Shown in pieces: positions 42,644-50,830 of a stretch of 64,000 bases of DNA. The notes under the pieces were generated by a model that ran no database searches, was not told the origin of the DNA, and worked only from the letters and a program-made list of their open reading frames with translations. Made by a program: the position numbers and the translations under genes. The stretch is from positions 1 through 64,000 of the forward strand of contig CAZNZW010000008.1 of the NCBI GenBank assembly GCA_964577615.1. Direction: 5' to 3'. The stretch comes from QNYZ01 sp964577615 (lineage in GTDB: Bacteria > Desulfobacterota > Desulfobacteria > Desulfobacterales > QNYZ01). Position 1 is the stretch's first letter. Every line of letters begins with the position of its first letter.

Positions 42644-43513
42644 ATGTCACAACCCCAGTCCATACGCACCCTGCTCCGGGAACACAAAGCCCTGCTCATC
42701 GTCATGATCGTGGGGATTATCCTGCTGGAAGTTGAGATTTTTGCTTTTGCCGCCCTGAAAACGGGCCGAAAGTCGGTGCTCGAAATTCGCGACAAGCAGG
42801 GGAATCTGATCCATGTCACCGACGGCGACCATCTGAGCTCATTCAACAAATACTACTTTGAGCAGACCTTCGGCCCCCTGACGCAATACCAGACCCGCCT
42901 GGCCGTCAAAGACCGCCCCTTCCCCTTCCGCGCCTGGTTCGCTGCGGCCGTGGGCATTCCCGTCGGCGCCGTCCTCCTGTTCGGCTTTGTCGTCCGGGCC
43001 TATCTGGCCATCGTCCACGGTGACGTTCTGGCCGGAGATACGGCCCCACACCCGGCGAATGCCCCGGGCTCCCGTCTGCAGCGGATCATCGGCCACCTCC
43101 GGCGAACGAATGTTTTTATTCTCGGGGCGGGGATTTTCCTGCTTGCGGCAGGATACTGGATCGTTCCCAACATGATCACCTACCTGGGACGCGCCAGCCT
43201 CGATACAATCATCCGATATAAATGGATTTTTCTGCCCGCGGCAACCGTCTTGGCCGCCATTGTCGTCTGGATTATCTATCTGCGCTATCTGCTGGCCAGG
43301 GCGGCCATCGCCAGCCAGGCGGAAGTTGAGAAATACCAGCTCCGGCTCACCATGGAAAATACTGCCCCGCTGGCGCTGACACATGACGCCCGCTCTGGAG
43401 ACAGCGCCGCTGATGCCGCCAACCCCGCCACCGGTAATCCGCCCCGTGCCGGTGACACGCCGGCAGCGGGCCGGCGGCCGGCCGCTCAGTCAAACACCGA
43501 CACGCCGGTATAA
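42644..43513 (+). CDS. Multi-span membrane protein, function unknown
   Basis: I do not recognise this 289-residue protein. It has four hydrophobic spans at about residues 18-40, 98-120, 152-174 and 194-217. A soluble loop lies between spans 1 and 2. The last 60 residues are Ala/Pro/Asp-rich and look disordered. Its end overlaps the 3' end of purB on the other strand by 28 bases. It is close to the DJ-1 gene and may be co-transcribed. Confidence 0.65.
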   Translation: MSQPQSIRTLLREHKALLIVMIVGIILLEVEIFAFAALKTGRKSVLEIRDKQGNLIHVTDGDHLSSFNKYYFEQTFGPLTQYQTRLAVKDRPFPFRAWFAAAVGIPVGAVLLFGFVVRAYLAIVHGDVLAGDTAPHPANAPGSRLQRIIGHLRRTNVFILGAGIFLLAAGYWIVPNMITYLGRASLDTIIRYKWIFLPAATVLAAIVVWIIYLRYLLARAAIASQAEVEKYQLRLTMENTAPLALTHDARSGDSAADAANPATGNPPRAGDTPAAGRRPAAQSNTDTPV

Positions 43514-44841
43514 TTTTCCGGCGTTATCTGCATTAATTCGGCTTTCACGGCATCCGTGACATCCAGCCCTTCGATAAATACCGCCAGCGTTTCTTCCGTT
43601 ATGGTCCCATGGGTACGGGTCAGCGCCTTCAACGCCTCGTAGGGTTTCGGATATCCTTCCCGGCGCAGAACCGTCTGAATACCTTCCGCCACCACCGCCC
43701 AGTGATCGTGCAGATCCGCCAGAATGGCCGCTTCGTTGAGCACCAGTTTATTCAGCCCTTTCTGTATCGATTTCAAAGCGATCAGGGTATGGGCCAGCGG
43801 CATGCCGGTATTGCGCGTGACCGTTGAATCGGTCAGATCCCGCTGCAGCCGTGAAACAGGCAGTTTTCCGGACAGGTGGGAAAACAGGGCGTTGGCCAGC
43901 CCCAGATTGCCTTCCGCATTTTCGAAATCGATGGGGTTGACCTTATGGGGCATGGCGGAAGACCCCACCTCGTTGGCAATGATTTTCTGCTTGAAATAAT
44001 TAAGGGAAATATATGCCCAGATATCCCGGCAGCTGTCGATCAGGATGGTATTGATCCGCCGGACGCCGTCGCAGAAGGCCGCCAGATGGTCATACGGTTC
44101 AATCTGGGTGGTGACCGCCGTGCGGTCCAGATCGAGGACGTCATTGACCAGATAGTCGGCAAACGCGGGCCAGTCGATATCCGGATAGGCCACTTTGTGC
44201 GCATTGAAATTCCCGGTGGCGCCGCCAAATTTAGCGGCATACGGCACCTGGGCCAGCAGGGACCGCTGCCGTTCGAGCCGATGTACGAAAACATAGATTT
44301 CTTTTCCCAGGATCGTCGGCGATGCCGGTTGTCCGTGGGTGCGGGCCAGCATCGGTATACCTCGCCACTCGCGGGCCAGCCGGATCATCTGGTTCATGGT
44401 TTCGTCCAGTTCCGGCCGGATCACGCTCTGCCAGGCGTCTTTGAGCATCAGGGGCAGAGCGGTATTATTGATATCCTGGGAAGTCAGGCCAAAATGGATA
44501 AATTCCTGACAGGATGTCAGCGCCAGCGATGTAAATTTTTCCTTTAAAAAATATTCGACCGCCTTGACATCGTGGTTGGTTGTTTTCTCGATGGCCTTGA
44601 CCCGTTCGGCGTCGGCCAGTGTAAACTTCCGGTAGAGATCCCGTAAGGCCTGCTGCGCCCCGGCATCAACACCCTTGAGCTGGGGCAGCGGCAGCTGGCA
44701 GAGCGCGATAAAGTATTCAACCTCCACCATCACCCGATAACGGATCAATGCTTTTTCAGAAAAATAATCAGCCAGTGGTGCGACTGCCTGGCGATAGCGC
44801 CCGTCCACGGGAGAGATCGCCGTTAACATATTTAATTCCAT
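43486..44841 (-). CDS. purB: Adenylosuccinate lyase PurB
   Basis: Acts twice in purine synthesis: on SAICAR and on adenylosuccinate. The signature SSAMPHKVNPIDFEN is present with the flexible-loop Ser, and the N-terminus MELNMLTAISPVDGRY matches enterobacterial PurB. I take that ATG, which has AGGAG about seven bases upstream, instead of one 16 codons earlier. The length is 451 residues. It belongs to the longer E. coli-like PurB type. It appears to be a single-gene unit. Confidence 0.95.
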   Translation of the reverse strand: MELNMLTAISPVDGRYRQAVAPLADYFSEKALIRYRVMVEVEYFIALCQLPLPQLKGVDAGAQQALRDLYRKFTLADAERVKAIEKTTNHDVKAVEYFLKEKFTSLALTSCQEFIHFGLTSQDINNTALPLMLKDAWQSVIRPELDETMNQMIRLAREWRGIPMLARTHGQPASPTILGKEIYVFVHRLERQRSLLAQVPYAAKFGGATGNFNAHKVAYPDIDWPAFADYLVNDVLDLDRTAVTTQIEPYDHLAAFCDGVRRINTILIDSCRDIWAYISLNYFKQKIIANEVGSSAMPHKVNPIDFENAEGNLGLANALFSHLSGKLPVSRLQRDLTDSTVTRNTGMPLAHTLIALKSIQKGLNKLVLNEAAILADLHDHWAVVAEGIQTVLRREGYPKPYEALKALTRTHGTITEETLAVFIEGLDVTDAVKAELMQITPENYTGVSVFD

Positions 44842-45018
44842 TCCCGTCTCCTGAATCCCTTCCACCGGCCCGGCATTCAACAATCGCACAGGGCTGCCGC
44901 TGTCAGGATTATTGTCTTTTCTCCGACTGGTTTGAGTGTATCTTTAATCTTTAAAATCTACCATTCGCCCGATAAAAACGCGCTTCCGGCACACCTTCAG
45001 CTTTATGGCCTGCGCGCC

Positions 45019-45468
45019 TCAGGTTTTGAGCGTGAGCGCCGTTCCATAGGCAATGGCCTCCACGCAGCCAACGCCTTTTTTATTGGCCCGCCGGCCGATG
45101 GATGCCGTTTCAATGCGGACATTGATGATGGCGGTGGCATCGGGCGCCGCTGCCCGCATCCGCAGAAGGGCCTCCCGCCGGGCCCGGTCGAGCAGTGTTT
45201 CATAAGACACCACCGTCCCCCCGAAGATGTTCCGCAGAGAAGCCAGCAGCCGCTTGAAATAGTCCACGGAGATAACGGCGCTGCCGGCAACGAGTGCCGC
45301 CGCCCGGACTTCGTTTTCCGGGTATGACAGGTTTTCAAGGGTAACGATCGGTTGCGACAGGTGTGCCGCCTCCCTTTTTTCGATGGAACGGAAATGGCGT
45401 TTTTCAGCCATGCTGCCGGCAAAGTAGCCCAGCGTCACCAGAACCAGAAAAACAAAAATATTAATCAA
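45019..45468 (-). CDS. Membrane-anchored YbjQ-like (DUF74) protein
   Basis: A protein of about 149 residues. It begins with a single membrane helix (INIFVFLVLVTLGYFAGS) and continues as a YbjQ/DUF74-like domain with features shared by the next gene: SVDYFKRLLASLRNIFGG, YETLLDRARREALLRM and AIINVRIETASI. I take a TTG start with AGAGAG upstream, because the longer frame runs through the neighbouring gene. YbjQ domains are pentamer-forming and of unknown role, possibly metal-binding. It lies directly downstream of its paralogue. Confidence 0.7.
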   Translation of the reverse strand: MINIFVFLVLVTLGYFAGSMAEKRHFRSIEKREAAHLSQPIVTLENLSYPENEVRAAALVAGSAVISVDYFKRLLASLRNIFGGTVVSYETLLDRARREALLRMRAAAPDATAIINVRIETASIGRRANKKGVGCVEAIAYGTALTLKT

Positions 45469-45478
45469 GGCACTCTCT

Positions 45479-45793
45479 CTATTCCACCCGGACGGCCGTG
45501 CCGTAAACGTATAATTCCGCGGCGCCCTGGGTGATGGAAGAAGTGGAAAACCGCACATTAACGATGGCAGTGGCACCGAGCTGTTCGGCTTGCTGGATCA
45601 TTCGGGATGTGGCCTGGCGGCGGGATTCCTGCAGCAGCTTGGTATACCCCTTCAGCTCGCCGCCGATAATATTTTTCAGGCTGGCCATAATGTCCCGGCC
45701 GATATGTTTGGCCCGGATGGTGTTCCCCGAAACCATGCCGAAGTGCTCGACAATCGTTTTTCCGGGGATTGTTTCAATATTGGTGACAATCAT
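45479..45793 (-). CDS. YbjQ-family (DUF74) protein
   Basis: A 104-residue soluble protein typical of the YbjQ family: VTNIETIPGK at the start, RDIMASLKNIIGGELKGYTKLL in the middle and ATAIVNVRF near the end. The function is unknown. AAGGAAA precedes the ATG. It forms a pair with the membrane-anchored homologue, whose start lies ten bases after its stop. Confidence 0.88.
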   Translation of the reverse strand: MIVTNIETIPGKTIVEHFGMVSGNTIRAKHIGRDIMASLKNIIGGELKGYTKLLQESRRQATSRMIQQAEQLGATAIVNVRFSTSSITQGAAELYVYGTAVRVE

Positions 45794-45823
45794 GGGTATT
45801 TCCTTTCGCGGCTGATGATTTTT

Positions 45824-47362
45824 TTACTTCTTTCTCTGTAAAAATGAGCTTCGGGTCATGCCGGCGCCCACGGAATCATTTAAGATAATCCGGGCCCGGC
45901 GCAACGCATCGAGATTGCGATTAATCGGGATTCCCTGGATTGAATCTGGTTTCAGGGCGCCGCGCTGCAGATCGTATGGCAGCCGCTGCATGCAGACCAC
46001 CGAGCAGTTCCCCCGGGTATGAATATTGGTCACCGCCTTGTTGGCAAGAAATGACGACACCTCGCTTTTGACGTCCCTGGCGCCATCGGCCAGCAGCTGC
46101 TCAAGAGTCAGGGGGATCATGGCAAAATTGGCCTGGTGCTCGATCAGCAGGTCGATGTCCCGGATAGTCAGCTGGTGGGATGCCAGCAATTTGCTCAAAT
46201 GGAAACCCGCTCCGCGGGTGGCATAGAGAAAGACGCCTTTACCGTCCATTTCTCCATACACATCGCCATCGCTTTCTTTTTTTTCCGCCTGAATAAAATG
46301 CCCGAAGCATCCATGGGTGCTGGTGGCCGCGTCAACAATACCGTATTTCGGCGACACAAAGTCAAACCCCCTCCCCTGGTGAACGGTAACCCGCAGGCGG
46401 CCATCGGCACGGGTACGGACAGCCGCAACCGTATGGTATTTTCCCGAGCGGACATACGCCCGGGCAATCAGATCAACAATCCCCGGTTGTCCCGTCATGG
46501 TCATGATATCAAACGCAAAACTATTGACCTTTTCCTCATAAAAACGCAACGCATCCTTGAAACGGGTAAATACGCCGGCATCAACCGCTTCCGGGTACAT
46601 CAGTTCCACCATCCGGTGCTGAACCCGGGCCGCCGTTGCCGGTACCCGGTATTCTATTTTTCCCAGATGATTGTCGACGATCAGGCCGTCGACGCGCTGG
46701 CCGTCGGTGACTTCGAGTACCGCCCGGGCAATGGCATCGACCGGATCGGTTCCCAATGGGTATTCGGCAGGTTCAGACACGGCGTCATTTCCCGCCAGAT
46801 CAAAGGCGCCGTGTGTCTGAAAAGCGGTGGCCAGGGCATCATCGCCGAAAATTATCGACGCCGTATCCGATGACCGGAACGCATTGGCCCTGTGAATATT
46901 TTCAGCGCCGACGATCACCGAAAGATCGTCCGGAGACAGCACCCCCGTGGCCGACAGCATCAAAAGCATTTCAACGGCCACATTATAGCCGGGACAGCCG
47001 GCATACAGGTCGATGGCCACCAGATCGGGATTTTCGTTTTTGATCACTTCCCAGGGAAATCGAACGAGCGGGCCGGGATCGTATTTATCTTCACCGATAT
47101 TGGTCGCGCCAATCAGAAAACGGACCCGGGACGGATCCACCGCCGGATCGCTGAGCAGGTCCTTCAGCGCCAGCACACCGATCCGGGTATCTTCGGGGGC
47201 CGCCATCCGCGTCCGGACCCCTATGCGTTCCTCGATCGTCTGGCTGTTTACCGGGACGTTATTTTTAAACACCATTCCCTTGTCTTCGTAGTAGCTGTTG
47301 TCCACCAGTGTACCGCCATTCCAGGCCCCATAGGCCAGAATGGACAAGATCGATTCTGTCAT
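45824..47362 (-). CDS. KAS III/HMG-CoA-synthase-like protein with large insertion
   Basis: A thiolase-fold protein of 512 residues. The triad is visible: Cys123 in YAGCPGYN, His409 in IEHQAN and Asn452 in RGNCSV. In FabH the Cys and His are about 130 residues apart; here the gap is about 286, so roughly 150 residues are inserted between the two halves. All catalytic residues are kept, so it is probably an acyl-condensing or acyl-transfer enzyme. It lies 4 kb from oleC on the other strand and may be part of lipid metabolism. The start is uncertain by three codons. Confidence 0.75.
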   Translation of the reverse strand: MTESILSILAYGAWNGGTLVDNSYYEDKGMVFKNNVPVNSQTIEERIGVRTRMAAPEDTRIGVLALKDLLSDPAVDPSRVRFLIGATNIGEDKYDPGPLVRFPWEVIKNENPDLVAIDLYAGCPGYNVAVEMLLMLSATGVLSPDDLSVIVGAENIHRANAFRSSDTASIIFGDDALATAFQTHGAFDLAGNDAVSEPAEYPLGTDPVDAIARAVLEVTDGQRVDGLIVDNHLGKIEYRVPATAARVQHRMVELMYPEAVDAGVFTRFKDALRFYEEKVNSFAFDIMTMTGQPGIVDLIARAYVRSGKYHTVAAVRTRADGRLRVTVHQGRGFDFVSPKYGIVDAATSTHGCFGHFIQAEKKESDGDVYGEMDGKGVFLYATRGAGFHLSKLLASHQLTIRDIDLLIEHQANFAMIPLTLEQLLADGARDVKSEVSSFLANKAVTNIHTRGNCSVVCMQRLPYDLQRGALKPDSIQGIPINRNLDALRRARIILNDSVGAGMTRSSFLQRKK

Positions 47363-47528
47363 GAATATCATTCCCTTCGCAAGAAAGTATATGGGTGGGC
47401 ATTGGGCGTATCATGCACGGGAAGTTCTATTGCCCCGATGAGATGATTTTAAAATTACCCTGTTTGGAAAGTCAATAGTCATTGCTGAAAAAGGCTGCCG
47501 GCCGGATGGATTGGACAAAAAAAAGACA

Positions 47529-47557
47529 TTTACAAAAACGACTAAATTTATTATAGA
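47529..47557 (+). promoter_or_regulatory. Promoter of the Lys/Pro-rich membrane-protein gene
   Basis: TTTACA, a 17-base spacer and TATAGA lie about 80 bases before the next plus-strand gene. Both boxes are close to consensus and stand out in this AT-rich gap. Confidence 0.5.
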
Positions 47558-47634
47558 TGTCATGCTCAACTCCGTCTGGAACGGTTCAGTATTTTACATG
47601 CCGATTCAAACCATACTGATTCAAAGGGGACATT

Positions 47635-48552
47635 ATGGGGAAAAACAGCCTGATCAAATCCACTGCGAAAAAGAAGAAAAAGCCATCCAAACCCTCCGCG
47701 CCCGCCACGCCCAAAGCCACGGAAAAACCGATCCCGAAAACAGGCACGCCGCCGGTACCCAAAACCGGCGCCGCGGAAAAAACAGTAAAACCGGCGTCTC
47801 CTCCGGTGAAAAAAGCGGTACCCAAACCGCCGGAAACCAATAAAACCGCCAGCGAAAAATCGGCGCCGACACCGCCGAAAACAGAGGCCCCCGCCCCGCC
47901 GGTGACGATTACCTACGATACGCCGCAGGCATCCGCGCCCCGGGATCCGATGGACAAAACCCTGCTGATCGCCGCCGCCGCGATCCTTTTTCTGACGCTT
48001 CTCGTCATCGGTGCCAGCGTGACCAATACCGACAGGTATTATATTAAAACCCGGCCCATGGGGATCGAAATCTGGCGCGGCAAGTTCGCCCCGCTGGGAG
48101 AGAAGAAAGTCATGGCCCTGCCGGATATGACAGCGCCCGAGAAAGGAAAAACCGTCTACAGCCGTAACGATGTTTATCCGCTCATCTTTACGCATTACCT
48201 GAAAAAGGCCGACGCCCTGCTGGCCCGGCCGGGCATGCCCGACTACGAAAGCATCCGGGCGTACCTGATCCGGGCCCAGAATTATGCCGTCACCAACGAA
48301 CTGGCCGATGCCGCCTCCCGGCGCCTGGTCGCCATCGATTTCAACAATCTGCTCTACCGGGCCGCAATCGCCGGGAACCAGAATACGGTGGAAGACCAGG
48401 AAAAGGCGCTCGACTACCTGGCCCGGGCCAGCCGCCTCAAACTGGACGACAATCAGATTGACCAGGTCACCCGGCAGCGGGAAATCTGCAAAGAAAAACT
48501 GACCCGGCTGCAGAAAACCCGGGCCGCTGAAAATCAGGCGACGGGCGACTAA
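47635..48552 (+). CDS. Lys/Pro/Ala-rich single-span membrane protein, function unknown
   Basis: A 305-residue protein. Residues 1-100 are a low-complexity tail of Lys, Pro, Ala and Thr, with many K-P and P-K pairs. One membrane helix follows at about 108-127 (LLIAAAAILFLTLLVIGA). The rest is a soluble, mostly helical domain with a degenerate TPR-like pattern (ALLARPGMPDYESIRAYLIRAQNYA, KALDYLARASRLKLDD). The basic tail suggests contact with nucleic acid or membranes from the cytoplasmic side. AAAGGGG precedes the ATG. No family is recognised. Confidence 0.65.
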   Translation: MGKNSLIKSTAKKKKKPSKPSAPATPKATEKPIPKTGTPPVPKTGAAEKTVKPASPPVKKAVPKPPETNKTASEKSAPTPPKTEAPAPPVTITYDTPQASAPRDPMDKTLLIAAAAILFLTLLVIGASVTNTDRYYIKTRPMGIEIWRGKFAPLGEKKVMALPDMTAPEKGKTVYSRNDVYPLIFTHYLKKADALLARPGMPDYESIRAYLIRAQNYAVTNELADAASRRLVAIDFNNLLYRAAIAGNQNTVEDQEKALDYLARASRLKLDDNQIDQVTRQREICKEKLTRLQKTRAAENQATGD

Positions 48553-48559
48553 AACGATT

Positions 48560-48594
48560 GCGTACCGGTGCCGGCAGACGCGGCATCGGTACGC
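48560..48594. terminator. Strong stem-loop between convergent genes
   Basis: The arms GCGTACCGGTGCC and GGCATCGGTACGC pair over 13 positions with one G-T-type wobble, around a nine-base loop. It lies just after the Lys/Pro-rich gene stop. No T-run follows, so it is a terminator-like or mRNA-stabilising hairpin. Confidence 0.5.
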
Positions 48595-48699
48595 CTGTCA
48601 TGGCGCCCGCCGGGCATAAACCCATCCGCCGTTTCTGCCGGCGGCACCGCTGATCTCTTTATCCTTCCATGGCCCCGCCCGTTTTTACCGTTTACCCGC

Positions 48700-49704
48700 T
48701 CACAGGTTCAGCTCACCGGCACGGATGCACGCCACCTGGTGGGACGACGCGGATTCCCCGGCCACCGGAGCCAGGGCGGGCACCTCTTTGCGGCATGCCG
48801 TCACCGCGTGGGGACAGCGGGTATGAAAAACGCACCCCGCCGGAGGATGGATGGGCGACGGCACGTCACCGGCCAGCACCTGCGCTTTTTTCTTTACCGT
48901 CGGGTCGGGAATCGGGATCGCCGAAATCAGCGCCGCCGTATAGGGATGCAGCGGATGGGCGTACAATGCTTCGGCATCGGCGTACTCCATGATCCTGCCC
49001 AGATACATGACCGCAATCCGGTCCGAAATATGTTTGACCACGGCCAGATCGTGGGCAATAAAAAGGTAGGCCAGCCCCATCTCCTTTTGAAGATCGAGGA
49101 GGAGGTTGAGGATCTGGGACTGGATCGACACATCCAGAGCGGAAACCGGTTCATCGCATATAACGAGTTTTGGATTGAGCGCAATGGCCCGGGCAATACC
49201 CACCCGCTGCCGCTGGCCGCCGGAAAACTCATGGGGGAACCGGACCATTGCCCGGGCGGGAAGCCCCACCCGGCGAAGCAGCTTCCGGACCCTGTCTTCA
49301 CGGTCGGCGGGCGTGCCGATCCCGTGGATGACAAACGGCTCTTCGATGATATTCCCGATGGTGTGCCGGGCGTTGAGCGATTCAAACGGGTCCTGGAAAA
49401 TCATCTGCATTTCCCGCCGGGCGGCCCGCAGCTCGGCGCGATTGAGGCTGGACATGTCCCTGCCATCAAAAATCACCTGTCCGGCCGTGGGCGTATACAG
49501 CCGGAGAATACTCCGGCCGGCCGTGGTTTTTCCGCATCCCGACTCGCCGACCAGCCCGACCGTCTCCCCGGCCCGTATCGTCAGAGAGATATCATCGACG
49601 GCATAAACCGTGCCCACCCGGCGACGGAATACACCGCCCAGAACGGGAAAATGCATCTTCAGATGCCGGACGTCAAGAAGCGTATCAGGAGATTTATTTT
49701 TCAT
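48700..49704 (-). CDS. oppF: Oligopeptide/dipeptide ABC transporter ATP-binding protein (OppF/DppF-type)
   Basis: The second ATPase of the peptide transporter. Walker A GESGCGKT is at residues 53-60. The signature FSGGQRQRVGIARA and CDEPVSALDV follow. The C-terminal oligopeptide/dipeptide domain includes CVFHTRCPHAV, with Cys residues seen in Fe-S-binding DppF-like ATPases. The length of 334 residues fits. It is the last gene of the operon. Confidence 0.93.
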   Translation of the reverse strand: MKNKSPDTLLDVRHLKMHFPVLGGVFRRRVGTVYAVDDISLTIRAGETVGLVGESGCGKTTAGRSILRLYTPTAGQVIFDGRDMSSLNRAELRAARREMQMIFQDPFESLNARHTIGNIIEEPFVIHGIGTPADREDRVRKLLRRVGLPARAMVRFPHEFSGGQRQRVGIARAIALNPKLVICDEPVSALDVSIQSQILNLLLDLQKEMGLAYLFIAHDLAVVKHISDRIAVMYLGRIMEYADAEALYAHPLHPYTAALISAIPIPDPTVKKKAQVLAGDVPSPIHPPAGCVFHTRCPHAVTACRKEVPALAPVAGESASSHQVACIRAGELNL

Positions 49705-49813
49705 TTTTCCTCAAAAAAACGGGTTGCGGACAGTGCCGTCTGAAAAAAACCGGCTCTGGATTTCCGCCGATCCCGGCCCGGTCGATCCATTCCTCTGCCT
49801 GTCGATCCCCTGC

Positions 49814-50791
49814 CTACCGATAAAGATAACATCGCACCCAATGCCCGTCGCCGATCTGGGTCAGGGGGGGAGGCGCCAGGCCGCATCCGGCCATGGCATA
49901 GGGACACCGGTTCTGGAAACGGCAGCCGTCCGGCAGGTCGTACAGGCTCGGCACCATCCCCCGGATGGTGCTGAGCCGGGTCTTGGGCACATTTTCCATC
50001 CGGGGAATCGAGGCCAGCAGCCCCAGGGTATACGGGTGCCGGGGGTGGGCGAACAGCTCCCGGACCGGTGCCTTTTCGGCCACGGTCCCCGCATACATGA
50101 CCAGCACATCGTCGCAGATTTCGGCGATCACCCCCAGGGCATGGGTAATAAAAATCAGCGCCATACCCGTCTGGCGCTGCAATTGTGTCATCAGGTCGAG
50201 GATCTGCGCCTGGATCGTGACATCCAGGGCCGTGGTCGGTTCATCGGCGATCAGAACCTCCGGCCGCCCGGCCAGCGCCATGGCGATCATCACCCGCTGG
50301 CGCATGCCGCCGGACAGCTGATGCGGGTAGGCATTCATCCGCCGCCGGGCTTCGGGGATCCCCACTTCCCTCAGCAGGGCAACCGATCTGTCCTGGATTT
50401 CATTCGTACTCATATCCGGAAAATGGAGCTCAAACACCTCACCCAGCTGCCGGTGGATCCGGTGGACCGGATTGAGCGCCGTCATCGGCTCCTGGAAAAT
50501 CATGGCAATGCTGTAGCCCCGGATCTCGTGCATCCGGTCCGCCGGCAGGGTGGCAATATCCTCATCCTGAAAAAGAATCCGGCCGCTTTCGATACGGCCG
50601 TGGGGCCTGGGCAGCAACCGCATGATCGACAGGGCCGTCACACTTTTACCGCAGCCCGATTCGCCCACGATCCCCAGGGTTTTCCCGGCCGTGACATCAA
50701 AGCTGACATCCTCCACGGCACGGATAAGGCCCTGTTCGGTGTCAAAAGCAGTCACCAGGTTCTTAACCTGCAGAATAGGGGGTTCGTTCAC
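49814..50791 (-). CDS. oppD: Oligopeptide/dipeptide ABC transporter ATP-binding protein (OppD/DppD-type)
   Basis: The first ATPase of the peptide transporter. Walker A GESGCGKS is at residues 43-50; LSGGMRQRVMIAMAL and ADEPTTALDV follow. The C-terminal CRFQNRCPYAMAGC is the Cys-rich segment seen in OppD/DppD. The length of 325 residues is normal. Relatives with YejA-like receptors often have one fused ATPase (YejF), whereas here the two are separate. Confidence 0.93.
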   Translation of the reverse strand: MNEPPILQVKNLVTAFDTEQGLIRAVEDVSFDVTAGKTLGIVGESGCGKSVTALSIMRLLPRPHGRIESGRILFQDEDIATLPADRMHEIRGYSIAMIFQEPMTALNPVHRIHRQLGEVFELHFPDMSTNEIQDRSVALLREVGIPEARRRMNAYPHQLSGGMRQRVMIAMALAGRPEVLIADEPTTALDVTIQAQILDLMTQLQRQTGMALIFITHALGVIAEICDDVLVMYAGTVAEKAPVRELFAHPRHPYTLGLLASIPRMENVPKTRLSTIRGMVPSLYDLPDGCRFQNRCPYAMAGCGLAPPPLTQIGDGHWVRCYLYR

Positions 50792-50830
50792 TCGTCATCC
50801 TCTGTCCGGCTGGCCGTTGCCAGACGACGG

